Counted from the first letter of the stretch, positions 36,746-46,595 are shown. The stretch: 64,000 nt of DNA from Pseudotabrizicola sp. (GCF_030656345.1 NZ_JAUSNR010000036.1:44710-108709); one strand, 5' to 3'. The notes: a model not told the origin generated them from the letters alone. Translations and numbers: made by a program.

Positions 36746-37683
36746 CCCTGCTGCTGCTGGCCGCGCCCGCCGCAGCCGAGGGGCTGCGTGTGGCGTTCTG
36801 GAACACCAATCTGAACCGCGCAGGCCCGGGTCTGTTGCTGCGCGATCTGGTTCAGGCAAAGTCTGCCGATCTGGCCCATGCCGTTGCGGCGATTGATGCG
36901 ATGAACGCGGATGTCATCGTGCTGTCCGGGTTTGACTACGATGCCGGTGGGTTGGCGCTTTCGGCGCTGAATGCCGCCTTGGCGTACCCCTACCCCCACA
37001 GCGCCGCCCTGCGCCCCAACACCGGCATTCCCAGCGGCTTTGACCTTGATGGCAACGGGCGAAGCAATGAGGCGCGCGATGCCATCGGCTATGGCCGGTT
37101 TCCGGGCGAAGGCGGCATGGCGGTGCTGTCACGGCTGCCGCTGGATACGGCCCAGAGCGTTGATCATTCCGATGTTCTGTGGCGCGATCTGCCGGGGGCC
37201 GATCTGCCCCCCCTGCCGCAAGGCGCGGCAGAGGTGTTGCGGCTGTCGACGACCGGGCATCACGAAACGGCGGTCGAGCTGCCCGACGGGCGCAGGCTGC
37301 GCCTGCTGACCTGGCACGCAACGCCCCCGGCCTTTGACGGGCCCGATCGCCGCAACGCAAAGCGCAACCATGATGAGTCCGCGTTCTGGCTGCACTTGCT
37401 GAACAGCCCGCAGGCCCCGCAAGAGCCGTTCGTGCTGCTCGGTCAGGCCAATGCGGACCCGGAAAAGGGCAATGGCGACCCGGCGGCGATCCGGGCACTG
37501 CTGGCGGATGCGCGGCTGCAGGATGTGCTGCCGGGCGACACGGTGGATTATGGCGGCACGCTGGGGCCGCTGCGGGTCAGCTACATTCTGCCCTCTGCCG
37601 GGATCACAGTCACCGGCGCCGGCCATGCACCTGTGCCCACGGGAGCGCGGCACCATCCGATCTGGGTGGAAATCACACCCTGA
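36610..37683 (+). CDS. Exported endonuclease/exonuclease/phosphatase-fold protein
   Basis: EEP-superfamily hydrolase. After a hydrophobic export segment (GVLTLLLLAAPAAA, just before EGLRVAFWNTNLN) come motifs ADVIVLSGFD, an AALRPNTGIPSGFDLDGNG loop, GMAVLSRLP, LLTWHATPP, FVLLGQANADP and a final HHPIWVEI containing the catalytic-type His. In the usual motif GDFNADP the Asp is replaced by Gln (GQANADP). The start is uncertain: ATG 36610 overlaps the upstream gene by 136 bases, and no ATG, GTG or TTG lies just before the signal-like segment. The coordinate is therefore a maximum. The substrate is unknown. Confidence 0.72.
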   Translation: MGISSCKPVHARYRHGADRRYGPSDAPCAGRTGQIGHGAGLAGVLTLLLLAAPAAAEGLRVAFWNTNLNRAGPGLLLRDLVQAKSADLAHAVAAIDAMNADVIVLSGFDYDAGGLALSALNAALAYPYPHSAALRPNTGIPSGFDLDGNGRSNEARDAIGYGRFPGEGGMAVLSRLPLDTAQSVDHSDVLWRDLPGADLPPLPQGAAEVLRLSTTGHHETAVELPDGRRLRLLTWHATPPAFDGPDRRNAKRNHDESAFWLHLLNSPQAPQEPFVLLGQANADPEKGNGDPAAIRALLADARLQDVLPGDTVDYGGTLGPLRVSYILPSAGITVTGAGHAPVPTGARHHPIWVEITP

Positions 37684-37767
37684 ACCGCCGCTTTCCCCAA
37701 GGACCGCTTGACCCTGTGCAGCCCATTGGCTACGCCGCAGGCAACCCAAAAGACAGGAGCCTTTGCA

Positions 37768-38874
37768 ATGGCCAACCCTTCCCTTCTTATCCTCGCCGGT
37801 GACGGCATCGGCCCTGAGGTCATGGCCGAAGTGAAAAAAATCATCGGCTGGATGGGTGCTGCGCGCGGCGTCACCTTTGACGTGACCGAAGATCTGGTCG
37901 GCGGCTGCGCCTATGACAAGCACGGTGTGCCGCTGCACGACGACACGATGGCCAAGGCGCAAGAGGTGGATGCGGTTCTGCTGGGTGCCGTGGGTGGACC
38001 CAAGTACGACGCGCTCGATTTCAGCGTGAAACCTGAACGCGGGCTGCTGCGCCTGCGCAAGGAAATGGATCTGTTTTCCAACCTGCGCCCGGCGCAGTGC
38101 TTTGACGCTTTGGCAGACTTCTCGTCGCTGAAGAAAGAGGTCGTGGCCGGTCTGGATATCATGATCGTGCGCGAACTGACCTCCGGCGTCTATTTCGGCG
38201 AGCCGCGTGGGATCTTTGTCGAGGGCAACGAACGGGTGGGCATCAACACCCAGCGCTATACCGAGTCGGAAATCGCCCGCGTGGCCCGCTCGGCGTTCGA
38301 GCTGGCGCGCAAGCGTGGCAACAAGGTCTGCTCGATGGAGAAGGCCAATGTGATGGAATCCGGCATCCTGTGGCGCGAGGTGGTGCAGGAAATCCATGAC
38401 AAGGAATATCCCGATGTTGACCTGTCGCACATGTATGCCGATGCAGGGGCCATGCAGCTGACCCGCTGGCCCAAGCAGTTCGACGTGATCGTCACCGACA
38501 ACCTGTTCGGCGACCTGCTGTCCGATCTTGCCGCGATGCTGACGGGGTCTTTGGGCATGCTGCCATCCGCCAGCCTTGGCGCGCCGATGGCCAATGGCCG
38601 ACCCAAGGCGCTGTACGAACCCGTTCATGGCTCTGCCCCCGACATCGCGGGCACGGGCAAGGCCAACCCGATCGCCTGTATCCTGTCCTTTGCGATGGCG
38701 TTGCGCTATTCCTTCGACATGGGAACCGATGCGACGCGGATCGAGGCGGCGGTCGAAAAGGTGCTGGCCGACGGCTTGCGCACCGCCGATCTGATGGGTC
38801 CCGATGGCGGCACCCCGATCAGCACCACCCAGATGGGCGATGCGATTGTGGCCGCACTGGACGCCAGCCTCTGA
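37768..38874 (+). CDS. leuB: 3-isopropylmalate dehydrogenase
   Basis: NAD-dependent oxidative decarboxylation of 3-isopropylmalate, the third leucine step. It has 368 residues. [19 protein letters not shown] has the nucleotide-site start. Substrate residues lie in [17 protein letters not shown] text (here [13 protein letters not shown]) and [14 protein letters not shown]. The metal-binding Asp is in [17 protein letters not shown], followed by the [14 protein letters not shown] loop. The ATG has an AGGAG site; the 20-codon upstream extension is non-conserved. Confidence 0.97.
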   Translation: MANPSLLILAGDGIGPEVMAEVKKIIGWMGAARGVTFDVTEDLVGGCAYDKHGVPLHDDTMAKAQEVDAVLLGAVGGPKYDALDFSVKPERGLLRLRKEMDLFSNLRPAQCFDALADFSSLKKEVVAGLDIMIVRELTSGVYFGEPRGIFVEGNERVGINTQRYTESEIARVARSAFELARKRGNKVCSMEKANVMESGILWREVVQEIHDKEYPDVDLSHMYADAGAMQLTRWPKQFDVIVTDNLFGDLLSDLAAMLTGSLGMLPSASLGAPMANGRPKALYEPVHGSAPDIAGTGKANPIACILSFAMALRYSFDMGTDATRIEAAVEKVLADGLRTADLMGPDGGTPISTTQMGDAIVAALDASL

Positions 38875-38895
38875 TCCATAGCCGAGACATTGCGC

Positions 38896-38921
38896 AAAGG
38901 CCCGCCAAGTTGCGGGCCTTT
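38896..38921 (+). terminator. leuB: Rho-independent terminator of leuB
   Basis: AAAGGCCCGC-CAAGTT-GCGGGCCTTT: a ten-base stem followed by TGTCGTTTTA, 22 bases after leuB. Confidence 0.85.
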
Positions 38922-39025
38922 GTCGTTTTATGTGTCGGAAAGCGTTGAGCCTTGCGCCGGTTTCTGCACATATTGATAGCGCAAACAGGGTTGCGCTTTG
39001 GCCCCTGCTGCCGAGGGGAGACACC

Positions 39026-39985
39026 ATGGGACATAATCTGAAAGGCGCGCTTTTTGCGCTGCTGGCCTTTGCGATTTACGCGACCCATGATGTTGTCATC
39101 AAGTTTCTGGGTGAAAGCTACAATTCGTTCCAGATCATCTTTTTCTCGGGCCTGATGGGCTTTCCGCTGATCTCTTTCATGTTGATGAGCGACCGGACAG
39201 ACGGCAACCTGATCCCGCGCCATCCGTGGTGGTCGCTGCTGCGGTCCCTGACCGCCGTCTCGACAGGGGCGGCGGCGTTTTATGCCTTTACAGTGCTGCC
39301 GTTGGCGCAGACCTATGCCATCCTGTTCGCCATGCCGCTGCTGATCACCGTGCTGGCAATTCCGATGCTGGGCGAAAAGGTGGGGGTCCGGCGTGGCATC
39401 GCCGTGGTGGTCGGGCTGGTGGGTGTGCTGATCGTGCTGCGACCCGGATCGGCGGATCTGTCCTGGGGCCATCTGGCGGCGCTGTCGGCGGCGCTGACCG
39501 GGTCGCTGACCTCGGTGATCGTGCGCAAGATCGGGGCCGAGGAACGGTCGGCCGTGCTGATGCTCTATCCGATGGTGGCGACCTTCCTGCTGACCGGGGC
39601 CACGATGCCCTTTGTCTACGTGCCGATGCCGCTGGCACATCTGGCGCTGACCGGGGTAATTGCCGGGCTGGCCTTTGTCGCGGCCCTGCTGTCGATCATG
39701 GCTTACCGCACCGCCCCGGCCATCATCGTGGCACCGATGCAATATTCGCAGATCATCTGGGCGGTGATTTATGGCGCGCTGCTGTTTGACGAACAGGCAG
39801 ATTTTTACACGCTGGTCGGAACCGGGGTGATCATTGCGTCAGGCGTCTACATTGTGATGCGCGAAGGCACCGGCAGTGTGTCGAAAAACAGCCCCGTTCT
39901 GTCCAACAAATCGCGGCCCGAAACCGGGTTGATGCCGCGCATCAGCCTGCTTTTGAAACGCGGCGAACGGCGGCGCGGGGACTGA
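39026..39985 (+). CDS. DMT-superfamily (EamA) transporter
   Basis: Inner-membrane metabolite exporter of 319 residues with ten predicted helices in two EamA repeats. It starts MGHNLKGALFALLAFAIYAT. The repeat boundaries show LAQTYAILFAMPLLITVLA and TAPAIIVAPMQYSQIIWAV, both typical of RhaT/EamA proteins. A basic C-terminal tail (LLLKRGERRRGD) is cytoplasmic. The ATG at 39026 has an AGGGGAG site. It is the last gene before tRNA-Pro. The exported compound is unknown. Confidence 0.87.
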   Translation: MGHNLKGALFALLAFAIYATHDVVIKFLGESYNSFQIIFFSGLMGFPLISFMLMSDRTDGNLIPRHPWWSLLRSLTAVSTGAAAFYAFTVLPLAQTYAILFAMPLLITVLAIPMLGEKVGVRRGIAVVVGLVGVLIVLRPGSADLSWGHLAALSAALTGSLTSVIVRKIGAEERSAVLMLYPMVATFLLTGATMPFVYVPMPLAHLALTGVIAGLAFVAALLSIMAYRTAPAIIVAPMQYSQIIWAVIYGALLFDEQADFYTLVGTGVIIASGVYIVMREGTGSVSKNSPVLSNKSRPETGLMPRISLLLKRGERRRGD

Positions 39986-40039
39986 CCCCCGACCCCTCTT
40001 GCCAAGCGCAATGAGAGGGTTTACAGCGCCTTCCACGGT

Positions 40040-40116
40040 CGGAGCGTAGCGCAGTCTGGTAGCGCACCTGCTTCGGGAGCAGGGGGTCGGAGGTTCGAAT
40101 CCTCTCGCTCCGACCA
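40040..40116 (+). tRNA. tRNA-Pro (anticodon CGG)
   Basis: Full cloverleaf of 77 bases with encoded CCA. Acceptor CGGAGCG pairs with CGCTCCG. The D arm has GCGC AGTCTGGTA GCGC, and the anticodon stem CCTGC/GCAGG has loop TTCGGGA. The T arm GGAGG-TTCGAAT-CCTCT has one mismatch-tolerant pair. It reads CCG codons, abundant in this high-GC genome. tRNA genes are common integration sites, but no flanking duplication was seen. Confidence 0.97.
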
Positions 40117-40170
40117 GATATCCCGCACCTTTATGTGACATGCGCCAAGGCAGCCACACAACGCCTCGTC

Positions 40171-41163
40171 TCAGGCTTCCACCTTCAGCACGATCTTGCC
40201 GGTGTGGCCCGAGCTTTCCATGCGGGTATGCGCCTCTGATGCACGCTCCAGCGGGTATTCGCTGTCCATCACCGGGGCAAAATGACCTGCCGCGATCATT
40301 GGCCAGACGTGGGTTTCGACCTCGCGCGCGATCCGGGCTTTGGCGGCATCCGATTGCGGGCGCAGGGTGGACCCGGTGATGGTCAGCCGCCGCATCATCA
40401 TCTCGGCAAAGTTCAGCTCGATCTTCGGGCCTTGCAGAAACGCGATCTGCACAAGGCGGCCATCATCGGCCAGCGTGCGGATGTTGCGCGGCAGATACGA
40501 CCCGCCGACCATGTCGAGGATCAGATCCGCCCCGCCCATGGCCTTGACCTCTGCCGCCCAGTCTTCGGTCTTGTAATTGAAGGCGCGCTCGGCCCCCAAC
40601 GCCTCACAGGCCATCACTTTTTCGGCGCTGCCTGCGGTGGTGAACACGCGCGCGCCAAGGGCGCGGGCGATCTGAATGGCGGTTGTGCCGATACCCGACG
40701 CCCCGCCGTGCACCAAAAACCGCTCCCCCCCGCGCAAGCCGCCGCGCATCACCACGTTGGACCAGACGGTGAAGCAGGTTTCAGGCAGGCAGGCGGCTTC
40801 CTTCATCCCCATACCGGCAGGAACCGGCAGCGCATGTGCCTCATGCGTCGTCACGTATTCTGCATAGCCGCCGCCGGGCAACAGCGCGCAGACCTTGTCG
40901 CCCACACTCCACCGGGTGACGTTCGGCCCCAGTTCCACCACCGTCCCCGACGCCTCCAGCCCCGGCAGGGGCGAGGCATTGGCCGGCGGCGCATAAGACC
41001 CCGCGCGTTGCAGCGCATCGGGGCGGTTCACCCCGGCATAGGCCACGCGGATCACGACCTGACCGTGACCCGGCACCGGAACCGGCATCGTGGCGGGCGT
41101 CAAGACCTCCGGCCCGCCGGGTTCTGAAATCTCAACGGCGCGCATGGTGTGGGACAGGGTCAT
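40171..41163 (-). CDS. NAD(P)H-quinone oxidoreductase, zinc-less MDR family (PIG3-type)
   Basis: Medium-chain reductase of 330 residues lacking the zinc ligands of alcohol dehydrogenases. Opening MRAVEISEPGGPEVL and VAYAGVNRPDALQRAG are typical of quinone oxidoreductases of the TP53I3/PIG3 branch. The cofactor motif is VHGGASGIGTTAIQIARALGARV (AxxGxG-like). The start could be the second Met (residue 7). It is 24 bases upstream of a convergent neighbour on the same strand (COQ9 precedes it), so the two probably form one transcript. Confidence 0.87.
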   Translation of the reverse strand: MTLSHTMRAVEISEPGGPEVLTPATMPVPVPGHGQVVIRVAYAGVNRPDALQRAGSYAPPANASPLPGLEASGTVVELGPNVTRWSVGDKVCALLPGGGYAEYVTTHEAHALPVPAGMGMKEAACLPETCFTVWSNVVMRGGLRGGERFLVHGGASGIGTTAIQIARALGARVFTTAGSAEKVMACEALGAERAFNYKTEDWAAEVKAMGGADLILDMVGGSYLPRNIRTLADDGRLVQIAFLQGPKIELNFAEMMMRRLTITGSTLRPQSDAAKARIAREVETHVWPMIAAGHFAPVMDSEYPLERASEAHTRMESSGHTGKIVLKVEA

Positions 41164-41187
41164 AGGGGGTCTTTCAATGGGGGGCTT

Positions 41188-41883
41188 TCAGCGGAAACGG
41201 TCCATCATCTTGCCCGGCAGATCATCGGGAATGTCAGGCTTGCGGATCTTTTCCATCAGTTTCATCGGCCCGGCAAGCAAGGCTTTGGCGACAGGGTTCT
41301 CGCGCAGCGCGGCCTTGGCTTTTTCAATGCTCATGACATTCTCGATCCGGCGGTCAAGGAATTCCCATGTTGCCTGATGCCCGGGGCTGTCATCGCCCAG
41401 CCAGAACAGCACGGTGGCGGAATAGACCGCCGAAAGCGTGGCGCGCTTGGTATACCAGTTCACATCCCGGCTGGTGTCGCCAAGCGCGCTCCAGATCGCA
41501 TCCGACGTGCCCCAGACCGCACGGGCCCCGTCAGCTGTATGGATCGGCAGCGCAAACAGGGTCGACCCCCGGCGCACCGCCTCTTTATCCTCCACCAGTT
41601 CCAGCCGCAGGCGGACAGCGGTGACGATCCGGTCGCGGTAGCGCAGGGCCGCCAGATCGGTCGCGGCCAGCCTCTCACGCATCAGCGCGTCGCCACGCCG
41701 GTGATAGGCCAGCGCCAGATCGACCCCGCCGCGCGGGAACAGCGACCGGGCCAGCGCCTCATGCACGCCCGATTCGGCAATCGCGGCGCGCAGGGTGGTT
41801 TCAGACCAGCCGTCAAACGGCACATGCAGCAAAGCGGCATCCAGCACACGGTCTGCGGGGGTGGGTGTGGTCTCGGTCGTCAT
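41188..41883 (-). CDS. COQ9-family ubiquinone biosynthesis protein
   Basis: Lipid-binding helper of the ubiquinone-modifying enzymes, 231 residues. It shows the TetR-like N-terminal helices (DRVLDAALLHVPFDGWSETT, HEALARSLFPRGGVDLALAY) and the COQ9 core (VNWYTKRATLSAVYSATVLFWLGD). The start is at MTTETTP; the extension upstream overlaps the rpsU promoter. It is divergent from rpsU and followed by the quinone oxidoreductase gene, matching the quinone theme. Confidence 0.88.
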   Translation of the reverse strand: MTTETTPTPADRVLDAALLHVPFDGWSETTLRAAIAESGVHEALARSLFPRGGVDLALAYHRRGDALMRERLAATDLAALRYRDRIVTAVRLRLELVEDKEAVRRGSTLFALPIHTADGARAVWGTSDAIWSALGDTSRDVNWYTKRATLSAVYSATVLFWLGDDSPGHQATWEFLDRRIENVMSIEKAKAALRENPVAKALLAGPMKLMEKIRKPDIPDDLPGKMMDRFR

Positions 41884-41908
41884 GTCGTCATCCTTTACGT
41901 CATGGCAG

Positions 41909-41937
41909 TGGACAGGGGCCAATGGCTTTGTTATAGC
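41909..41937 (+). promoter_or_regulatory. rpsU: Probable promoter of rpsU
   Basis: TGGACA (5 of 6), a 17-base spacer and TATAGC, about 55 bases before the S21 ATG. This is the best consensus match noticed in the window, as expected for a ribosomal protein gene. It overlaps the divergent COQ9 leader. Confidence 0.5.
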
Positions 41938-41992
41938 GCAGCCTGCCTGCACAAACAGTGCAACTCTAACCTAGGAAGGTGGTGACAACCAC

Positions 41993-42199
41993 ATGCAGGT
42001 CAGCGTCCGTGACAACAACGTTGAGCAAGCCCTTCGGGCCCTCAAGAAAAAGCTCCAGCGCGAAGGCGTGTTCCGCGAAATGAAGCTCAAGCAACATTTC
42101 GAGAAACCCTCCGTCAAAAAAGCGCGCGAGCAAGCCGAAGCCGTTCGCCGTGCGCGCAAGCTTGCGCGCAAAAAGGCATTGCGCGAAGGCGGCGTTTAA
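41993..42199 (+). CDS. rpsU: 30S ribosomal protein S21
   Basis: Small basic ribosomal protein of 68 residues near the anti-Shine-Dalgarno region of the 30S head/platform. It begins [20 protein letters not shown] and has [20 protein letters not shown], ending in a Lys/Arg-rich tail. AGGAAGGTGG lies upstream. It is monocistronic here, with its own promoter and strong terminator, rather than in an rpsU-dnaG operon. Confidence 0.98.
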   Translation: MQVSVRDNNVEQALRALKKKLQREGVFREMKLKQHFEKPSVKKAREQAEAVRRARKLARKKALREGGV

Positions 42200-42249
42200 G
42201 TCGTTCTTGGAATGCTTGGGTGGGCGGCGCAAGCCCCCGCCCCCCGATC

Positions 42250-42280
42250 AACCCCCGTCCGCAAGGCCGGGGGTTTTTCT
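42250..42280 (+). terminator. rpsU: Rho-independent terminator of rpsU
   Basis: AACCCCCG and CGGGGGTT pair, with further pairing inside around a GCAA tetraloop, followed by TTTCT. It lies about 50 bases after the stop. Confidence 0.9.
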
Positions 42281-42416
42281 TTGCGCCGCCGCGTGGGCGA
42301 GCCCGGTGCAAGGGCAACACCTGGTCATTTCCGAACAGTCGCTGTGCAACGGGCCTGCAATTGAAACGGCGGGCTTCGTGCTTAGCTGCAGTGCAGCACA
42401 AACCAAGGATACGACC

Positions 42417-43523
<1,107 letters not shown>

Positions 43524-43568
43524 GCACCATATCCGGCGGCCCCATTGGGGCTGCCGGGCACGCGCCGT

Positions 43569-44027
43569 TCACGCCGCAATCGCCGTGGTTTTCACCACGG
43601 TCCGCAGCGCGAAAGACGACTGCATCTGCCGCACGCCCGGCAGGCGCGACAGGAATTGCCGGTGGATACGGGCAAAATCCTCGGTATCCTCGGCCATGAT
43701 CTTCAGCAGATAATCGGCCGAGCCTGCCATCAGGTGACATTCCAGAAGATCGGGCACCCGCGCCACCTCGCGCTCAAACGCGTCCAGCAGGTCTTCGGCC
43801 TGACTTTGCAGGGTGATTTCCACAAACACGGTCGTCAGCCGCCCCATTTTTCGGGTGTCGAGCAGGGCAACATAGCCCGCGATATACCCCTCCTCCTCCA
43901 GCCGCTGCGTGCGGCGGTGACAGGCCGAGGGCGACAGATTCACCCGTTCGGACAGGTCGGCATTGGTGATGCGGCCATCGCGTTGCAGCACGTTCAGGAT
44001 GCGGCGGTCTGTTGCGTCAAGATCCAT
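43569..44027 (-). CDS. Lrp/AsnC-family transcriptional regulator
   Basis: 152 residues. The N-terminal helix-turn-helix (LDATDRRILNVLQRDGRITN, VNLSPSACHRRTQRLEEEG) is followed by the C-terminal RAM/ACT ligand domain (PDLLECHLMAGSADYLLKIM). It is divergently transcribed from alanine dehydrogenase across 146 bases that contain a 33-base inverted repeat. This arrangement is typical of AldR-type local regulators, so alanine (or another amino acid) sensing and activation of ald is inferred. Confidence 0.9.
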   Translation of the reverse strand: MDLDATDRRILNVLQRDGRITNADLSERVNLSPSACHRRTQRLEEEGYIAGYVALLDTRKMGRLTTVFVEITLQSQAEDLLDAFEREVARVPDLLECHLMAGSADYLLKIMAEDTEDFARIHRQFLSRLPGVRQMQSSFALRTVVKTTAIAA

Positions 44028-44053
44028 GGGCTTGGTAATTTCTTTCGCCAGAT

Positions 44054-44086
44054 CGGGTTTATGCGCGGCATTCTACGCAAAACCCG
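44054..44086. promoter_or_regulatory. Inverted-repeat operator between lrp-like gene and ald
   Basis: CGGGTTTATGCG and CGCAAAACCCG form a near-perfect inverted repeat centred at 44070, about 103 bases before the ald ATG and 43 bases before the regulator ATG. The symmetry fits a dimeric Lrp/AsnC protein acting on both genes. Confidence 0.55.
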
Positions 44087-44173
44087 CCCTTCTGTCGCGG
44101 GAAATTCAAAGAAGTGACGGCCAATCGGCGCGACACTGAGAGTCATAAACCAAATAAACATCAGGGAGTCATC

Positions 44174-45292
44174 ATGAAAATCGGTTGCCCGAAAGAGATC
44201 AAGCCACAGGAATTCCGCGTCGGCATGACGCCGGATGCTGTGCGCGATGCGGTGGCGCATGGCCACACGGTGCTGATGGAAACCGGCGCAGGCGTGGGCG
44301 CTGGCTTTACGGATGATGATTACACAGCGGCGGGCGCGCAGATCGCGCCGGATGCCGAAACCGTGTTTGCCGAGGCGGGCATGATCGTCAAGGTCAAGGA
44401 ACCCCAGGCGGCCGAGCGCAAGCGCCTGCGCGAAGGGCAGGTGCTGTTCACCTATCTGCATCTGGCGCCTGACCCGGACCAGACCCACGACCTGTTGTCG
44501 TCTGGCGTGACCGCGATTGCCTATGAAACCGTGACCGACCGGGCGGGCGCGCTGCCGCTGCTGGCCCCGATGTCCGAAGTGGCAGGGCGGCTGGCCCCGC
44601 AAGTTGGCGCGTGGACCCTGCAAAAGGCCAACGGCGGACGCGGCGTGTTGCTGGGGGGCGTGCCGGGCGTGCTGCCCGCGCGTGTGGTGGTGATCGGCGG
44701 CGGCGTGGTCGGCACCCATGCGGCGCGGGTTGCAGCGGGTATGGGGGCAGATGTGGTGGTGCTCGACCGCTCGCTCAACCGGCTCCGCTATCTGGATGAT
44801 GTGTTCGCCGGGCAGTTCCATACCACCTATGCCAGCGGTGCCGCAACAGCGGCGGCGGTGGCCGAGGCGGATCTGGTGATCGGCGCGGTGCTGGTCCCGG
44901 GGGCGGCGGCCCCGAAACTGGTCAGCCGGGCGCAGTTGGCGACGATGAAGCCGGGCGCGGCGATTGTCGATGTGGCGATTGATCAGGGCGGCTGCTTTGA
45001 GACCAGCCGCGCCACCACCCATCAGGACCCGATCTACGACGTGGATGGAATCATGCACTATTGTGTCGCCAACATGCCGGGGGCCGTGGCCCGCACCTCG
45101 ACGATTGCTCTGGGCAATGCCACCCTGCCCTTCTTGCTGGCGCTGGCCGACAAGGGCTGGAAAACCGCCTGCGCCGATGACCCGCACCTGAAGGCCGGGC
45201 TGAACACCCATGCCGGGCATCTGACCTATGCCGCAGTGGGTGAGGCTTTGGGTCTGCCATCGCTAAGTGCTGATGAGGCAATAAAAATCTGA
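44174..45292 (+). CDS. ald: Alanine dehydrogenase
   Basis: Reversible NAD-dependent deamination of L-alanine to pyruvate and ammonia, 372 residues. It begins [20 protein letters not shown]. The catalytic His is in TYLHLAPDP. The nucleotide-binding site is [20 protein letters not shown], and the second domain has [21 protein letters not shown] and [20 protein letters not shown]. The ATG follows CAGGGAG; the upstream extension contains the promoter. It is predicted to be controlled by the divergent Lrp-type protein. Confidence 0.96.
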   Translation: MKIGCPKEIKPQEFRVGMTPDAVRDAVAHGHTVLMETGAGVGAGFTDDDYTAAGAQIAPDAETVFAEAGMIVKVKEPQAAERKRLREGQVLFTYLHLAPDPDQTHDLLSSGVTAIAYETVTDRAGALPLLAPMSEVAGRLAPQVGAWTLQKANGGRGVLLGGVPGVLPARVVVIGGGVVGTHAARVAAGMGADVVVLDRSLNRLRYLDDVFAGQFHTTYASGAATAAAVAEADLVIGAVLVPGAAAPKLVSRAQLATMKPGAAIVDVAIDQGGCFETSRATTHQDPIYDVDGIMHYCVANMPGAVARTSTIALGNATLPFLLALADKGWKTACADDPHLKAGLNTHAGHLTYAAVGEALGLPSLSADEAIKI

Positions 45293-45299
45293 CGCGGCA

Positions 45300-45321
45300 G
45301 GCCCCTGCCGGTGCAGGGGCC
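45300..45321. terminator. Hairpin between convergent ald and mscL
   Basis: GGCCCCTGC-CGGT-GCAGGGGCC, a nine-base perfect stem followed on the plus strand by ATTTCCCTC. It lies 8 bases after ald and 9 before the mscL stop, so it could end both transcripts. The T-tract is weak. Confidence 0.6.
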
Positions 45322-45329
45322 ATTTCCCT

Positions 45330-45767
45330 CTACGCGCTGCGCTGCTGCAGCGAGTCGCGGATTTCTTTCAGCACATCCAGCTCTGTCGGGCCGGGGGGCA
45401 CTGCGGCGGCGGCCTCTGCCGCCTCTTGCCGGACCATCTGCCGCTTGAGGCGGTTCACCGCCTTAACCAGCAGGAACACCACCCAGGCGATGATCATGAA
45501 GTTGATGATGGCGGTGATGAAGGAACCATAGGCGAACACCGGCACCCCGGCCTCGCGCGCGGCGGCGAGTGATACCGGGTCTGTTCCAGACAAGTCTATG
45601 TAAAGGTTAGAGAAATCAACGCCGCCGGTGATCAGGCCGATGATCGGGTTGATCAGGTCGGCCACCAGCGAATTGACGATGGCGGTAAAGGCCGCGCCGA
45701 TGATGATGCCGACCGCAAGGTCGACCACATTACCTTTGGCGATGAAGGCTTTGAATTCATTGATCAT
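45330..45767 (-). CDS. mscL: Large-conductance mechanosensitive channel
   Basis: Pentameric emergency valve opened by membrane tension on osmotic downshock. The 145-residue protein starts [22 protein letters not shown]1 has [24 protein letters not shown], the loop DFSNLYIDL and TM2 [23 protein letters not shown] text ([19 protein letters not shown]). The C-terminal bundle ends in [14 protein letters not shown] long upstream frame extension is unlikely. A set of 11-bp-phased repeats lies about 140 bases upstream. Confidence 0.96.
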   Translation of the reverse strand: MINEFKAFIAKGNVVDLAVGIIIGAAFTAIVNSLVADLINPIIGLITGGVDFSNLYIDLSGTDPVSLAAAREAGVPVFAYGSFITAIINFMIIAWVVFLLVKAVNRLKRQMVRQEAAEAAAAVPPGPTELDVLKEIRDSLQQRSA

Positions 45768-45903
45768 AGTCACATATCCCCTTTTGGCTGCCGCCTTGCC
45801 GGAGGCTTGCCTGATCCCACATGCGCCGTTGCGCCGCTTGTTTATGGCACAGGCGGACGCGGTTTCGCAGGGGGAAAACGCGCGCGACACCCCGCCAGAT
45901 TTA

Positions 45904-45943
45904 CGTATGGCAAACGTATGGCCTGCGTATGGCTTACGTCTGG
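45904..45943. repeat. Four 11-bp-phased CGTATGG repeats
   Basis: CGTATGGCAAA, CGTATGGCCTG, CGTATGGCTTA and CGTCTGG start at 45904, 45915, 45926 and 45937, exactly 11 bases apart. They fill the gap between the GNAT gene stop and the mscL leader. The last four bases of each unit vary, so the conserved part is a seven-base core on one face of the helix. Confidence 0.75.
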
Positions 45944-45944
45944 T

Positions 45945-46526
45945 TCAGGGCAGGCTGCGGACCATGGTGACGGCGCGGGAGAAGCCGAACACATGGCGCA
46001 GCGGGCCAAGGGTTTCGCTGCCAAAGGCTGCGAAGCCCAGACGCTCATACAGCGCGCGGGCGCGGATGTTGGTGTCGATCACTTCCAGCCGGATCGCGGG
46101 ATAGCCGCGCGCCACCGCCTCGGCCATCAGTGCGGCCAGAAGCGCGCTGCCGACCCCGCGGCTGCGCTCGTCACGCGCGACGCAGATGCCGTCGATCAGG
46201 AAGCGGTGATTGTCGGTATCGCTTTGCAGCAGGCCCAGCAGACGGCAGCGCCATGCAGCACCAATGCGGCCATAAATGGCCTGCACGTCCTGCGCCTCGC
46301 CGCCCGCAAAACTGCCTTGGGGCGATTTGAACCCGGCGATGCCCAGCAGCCGCCCGTCATCGGCCACCGCGCAAAAGCAATGATCAGCGCGCATCACCCG
46401 CAGCAGGAAGGCGTGCGCCCGCGCCTCTGGCCCCATCACCCGGCCCAGCTTGCCGCCAAAGGCCTGCCAATACAGATCGGCCGCCTGCGATTTCAGGTGT
46501 TCGGGAAGGCCAAGACTGACATGCAC
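45945..46526 (-). CDS. GNAT-family N-acetyltransferase
   Basis: 193 residues with the acetyl-CoA site RDERSRGVGSALLAALMAEA (RGxGxA-like) and the C-terminal LEVIDTNIRARALYERLGF segment conserved in GNAT enzymes. The N-terminal half carries a WRCRLLGLLQ region that may bind substrate. The gene stops two bases from the phased repeats, and its start is 69 bases from the divergent azlC. The acceptor is unknown. Confidence 0.83.
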   Translation of the reverse strand: MHVSLGLPEHLKSQAADLYWQAFGGKLGRVMGPEARAHAFLLRVMRADHCFCAVADDGRLLGIAGFKSPQGSFAGGEAQDVQAIYGRIGAAWRCRLLGLLQSDTDNHRFLIDGICVARDERSRGVGSALLAALMAEAVARGYPAIRLEVIDTNIRARALYERLGFAAFGSETLGPLRHVFGFSRAVTMVRSLP

Positions 46527-46595
46527 CCTGTTTGTCCCTTTTCAGTCGCGTTCAAAATGCCTAAGCCGTGGGGGACGCCCGGTAAAGGCCAAAGC

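Noticed and set aside
37129..39027. 632-codon minus-strand frame across leuB
   Set aside because: Antisense to leuB and the EEP gene; composition is shadow-like.
40040..40116. tRNA-Pro as an integration site
   Set aside because: No repeated tRNA 3' end, integrase or change in composition was found on either side.
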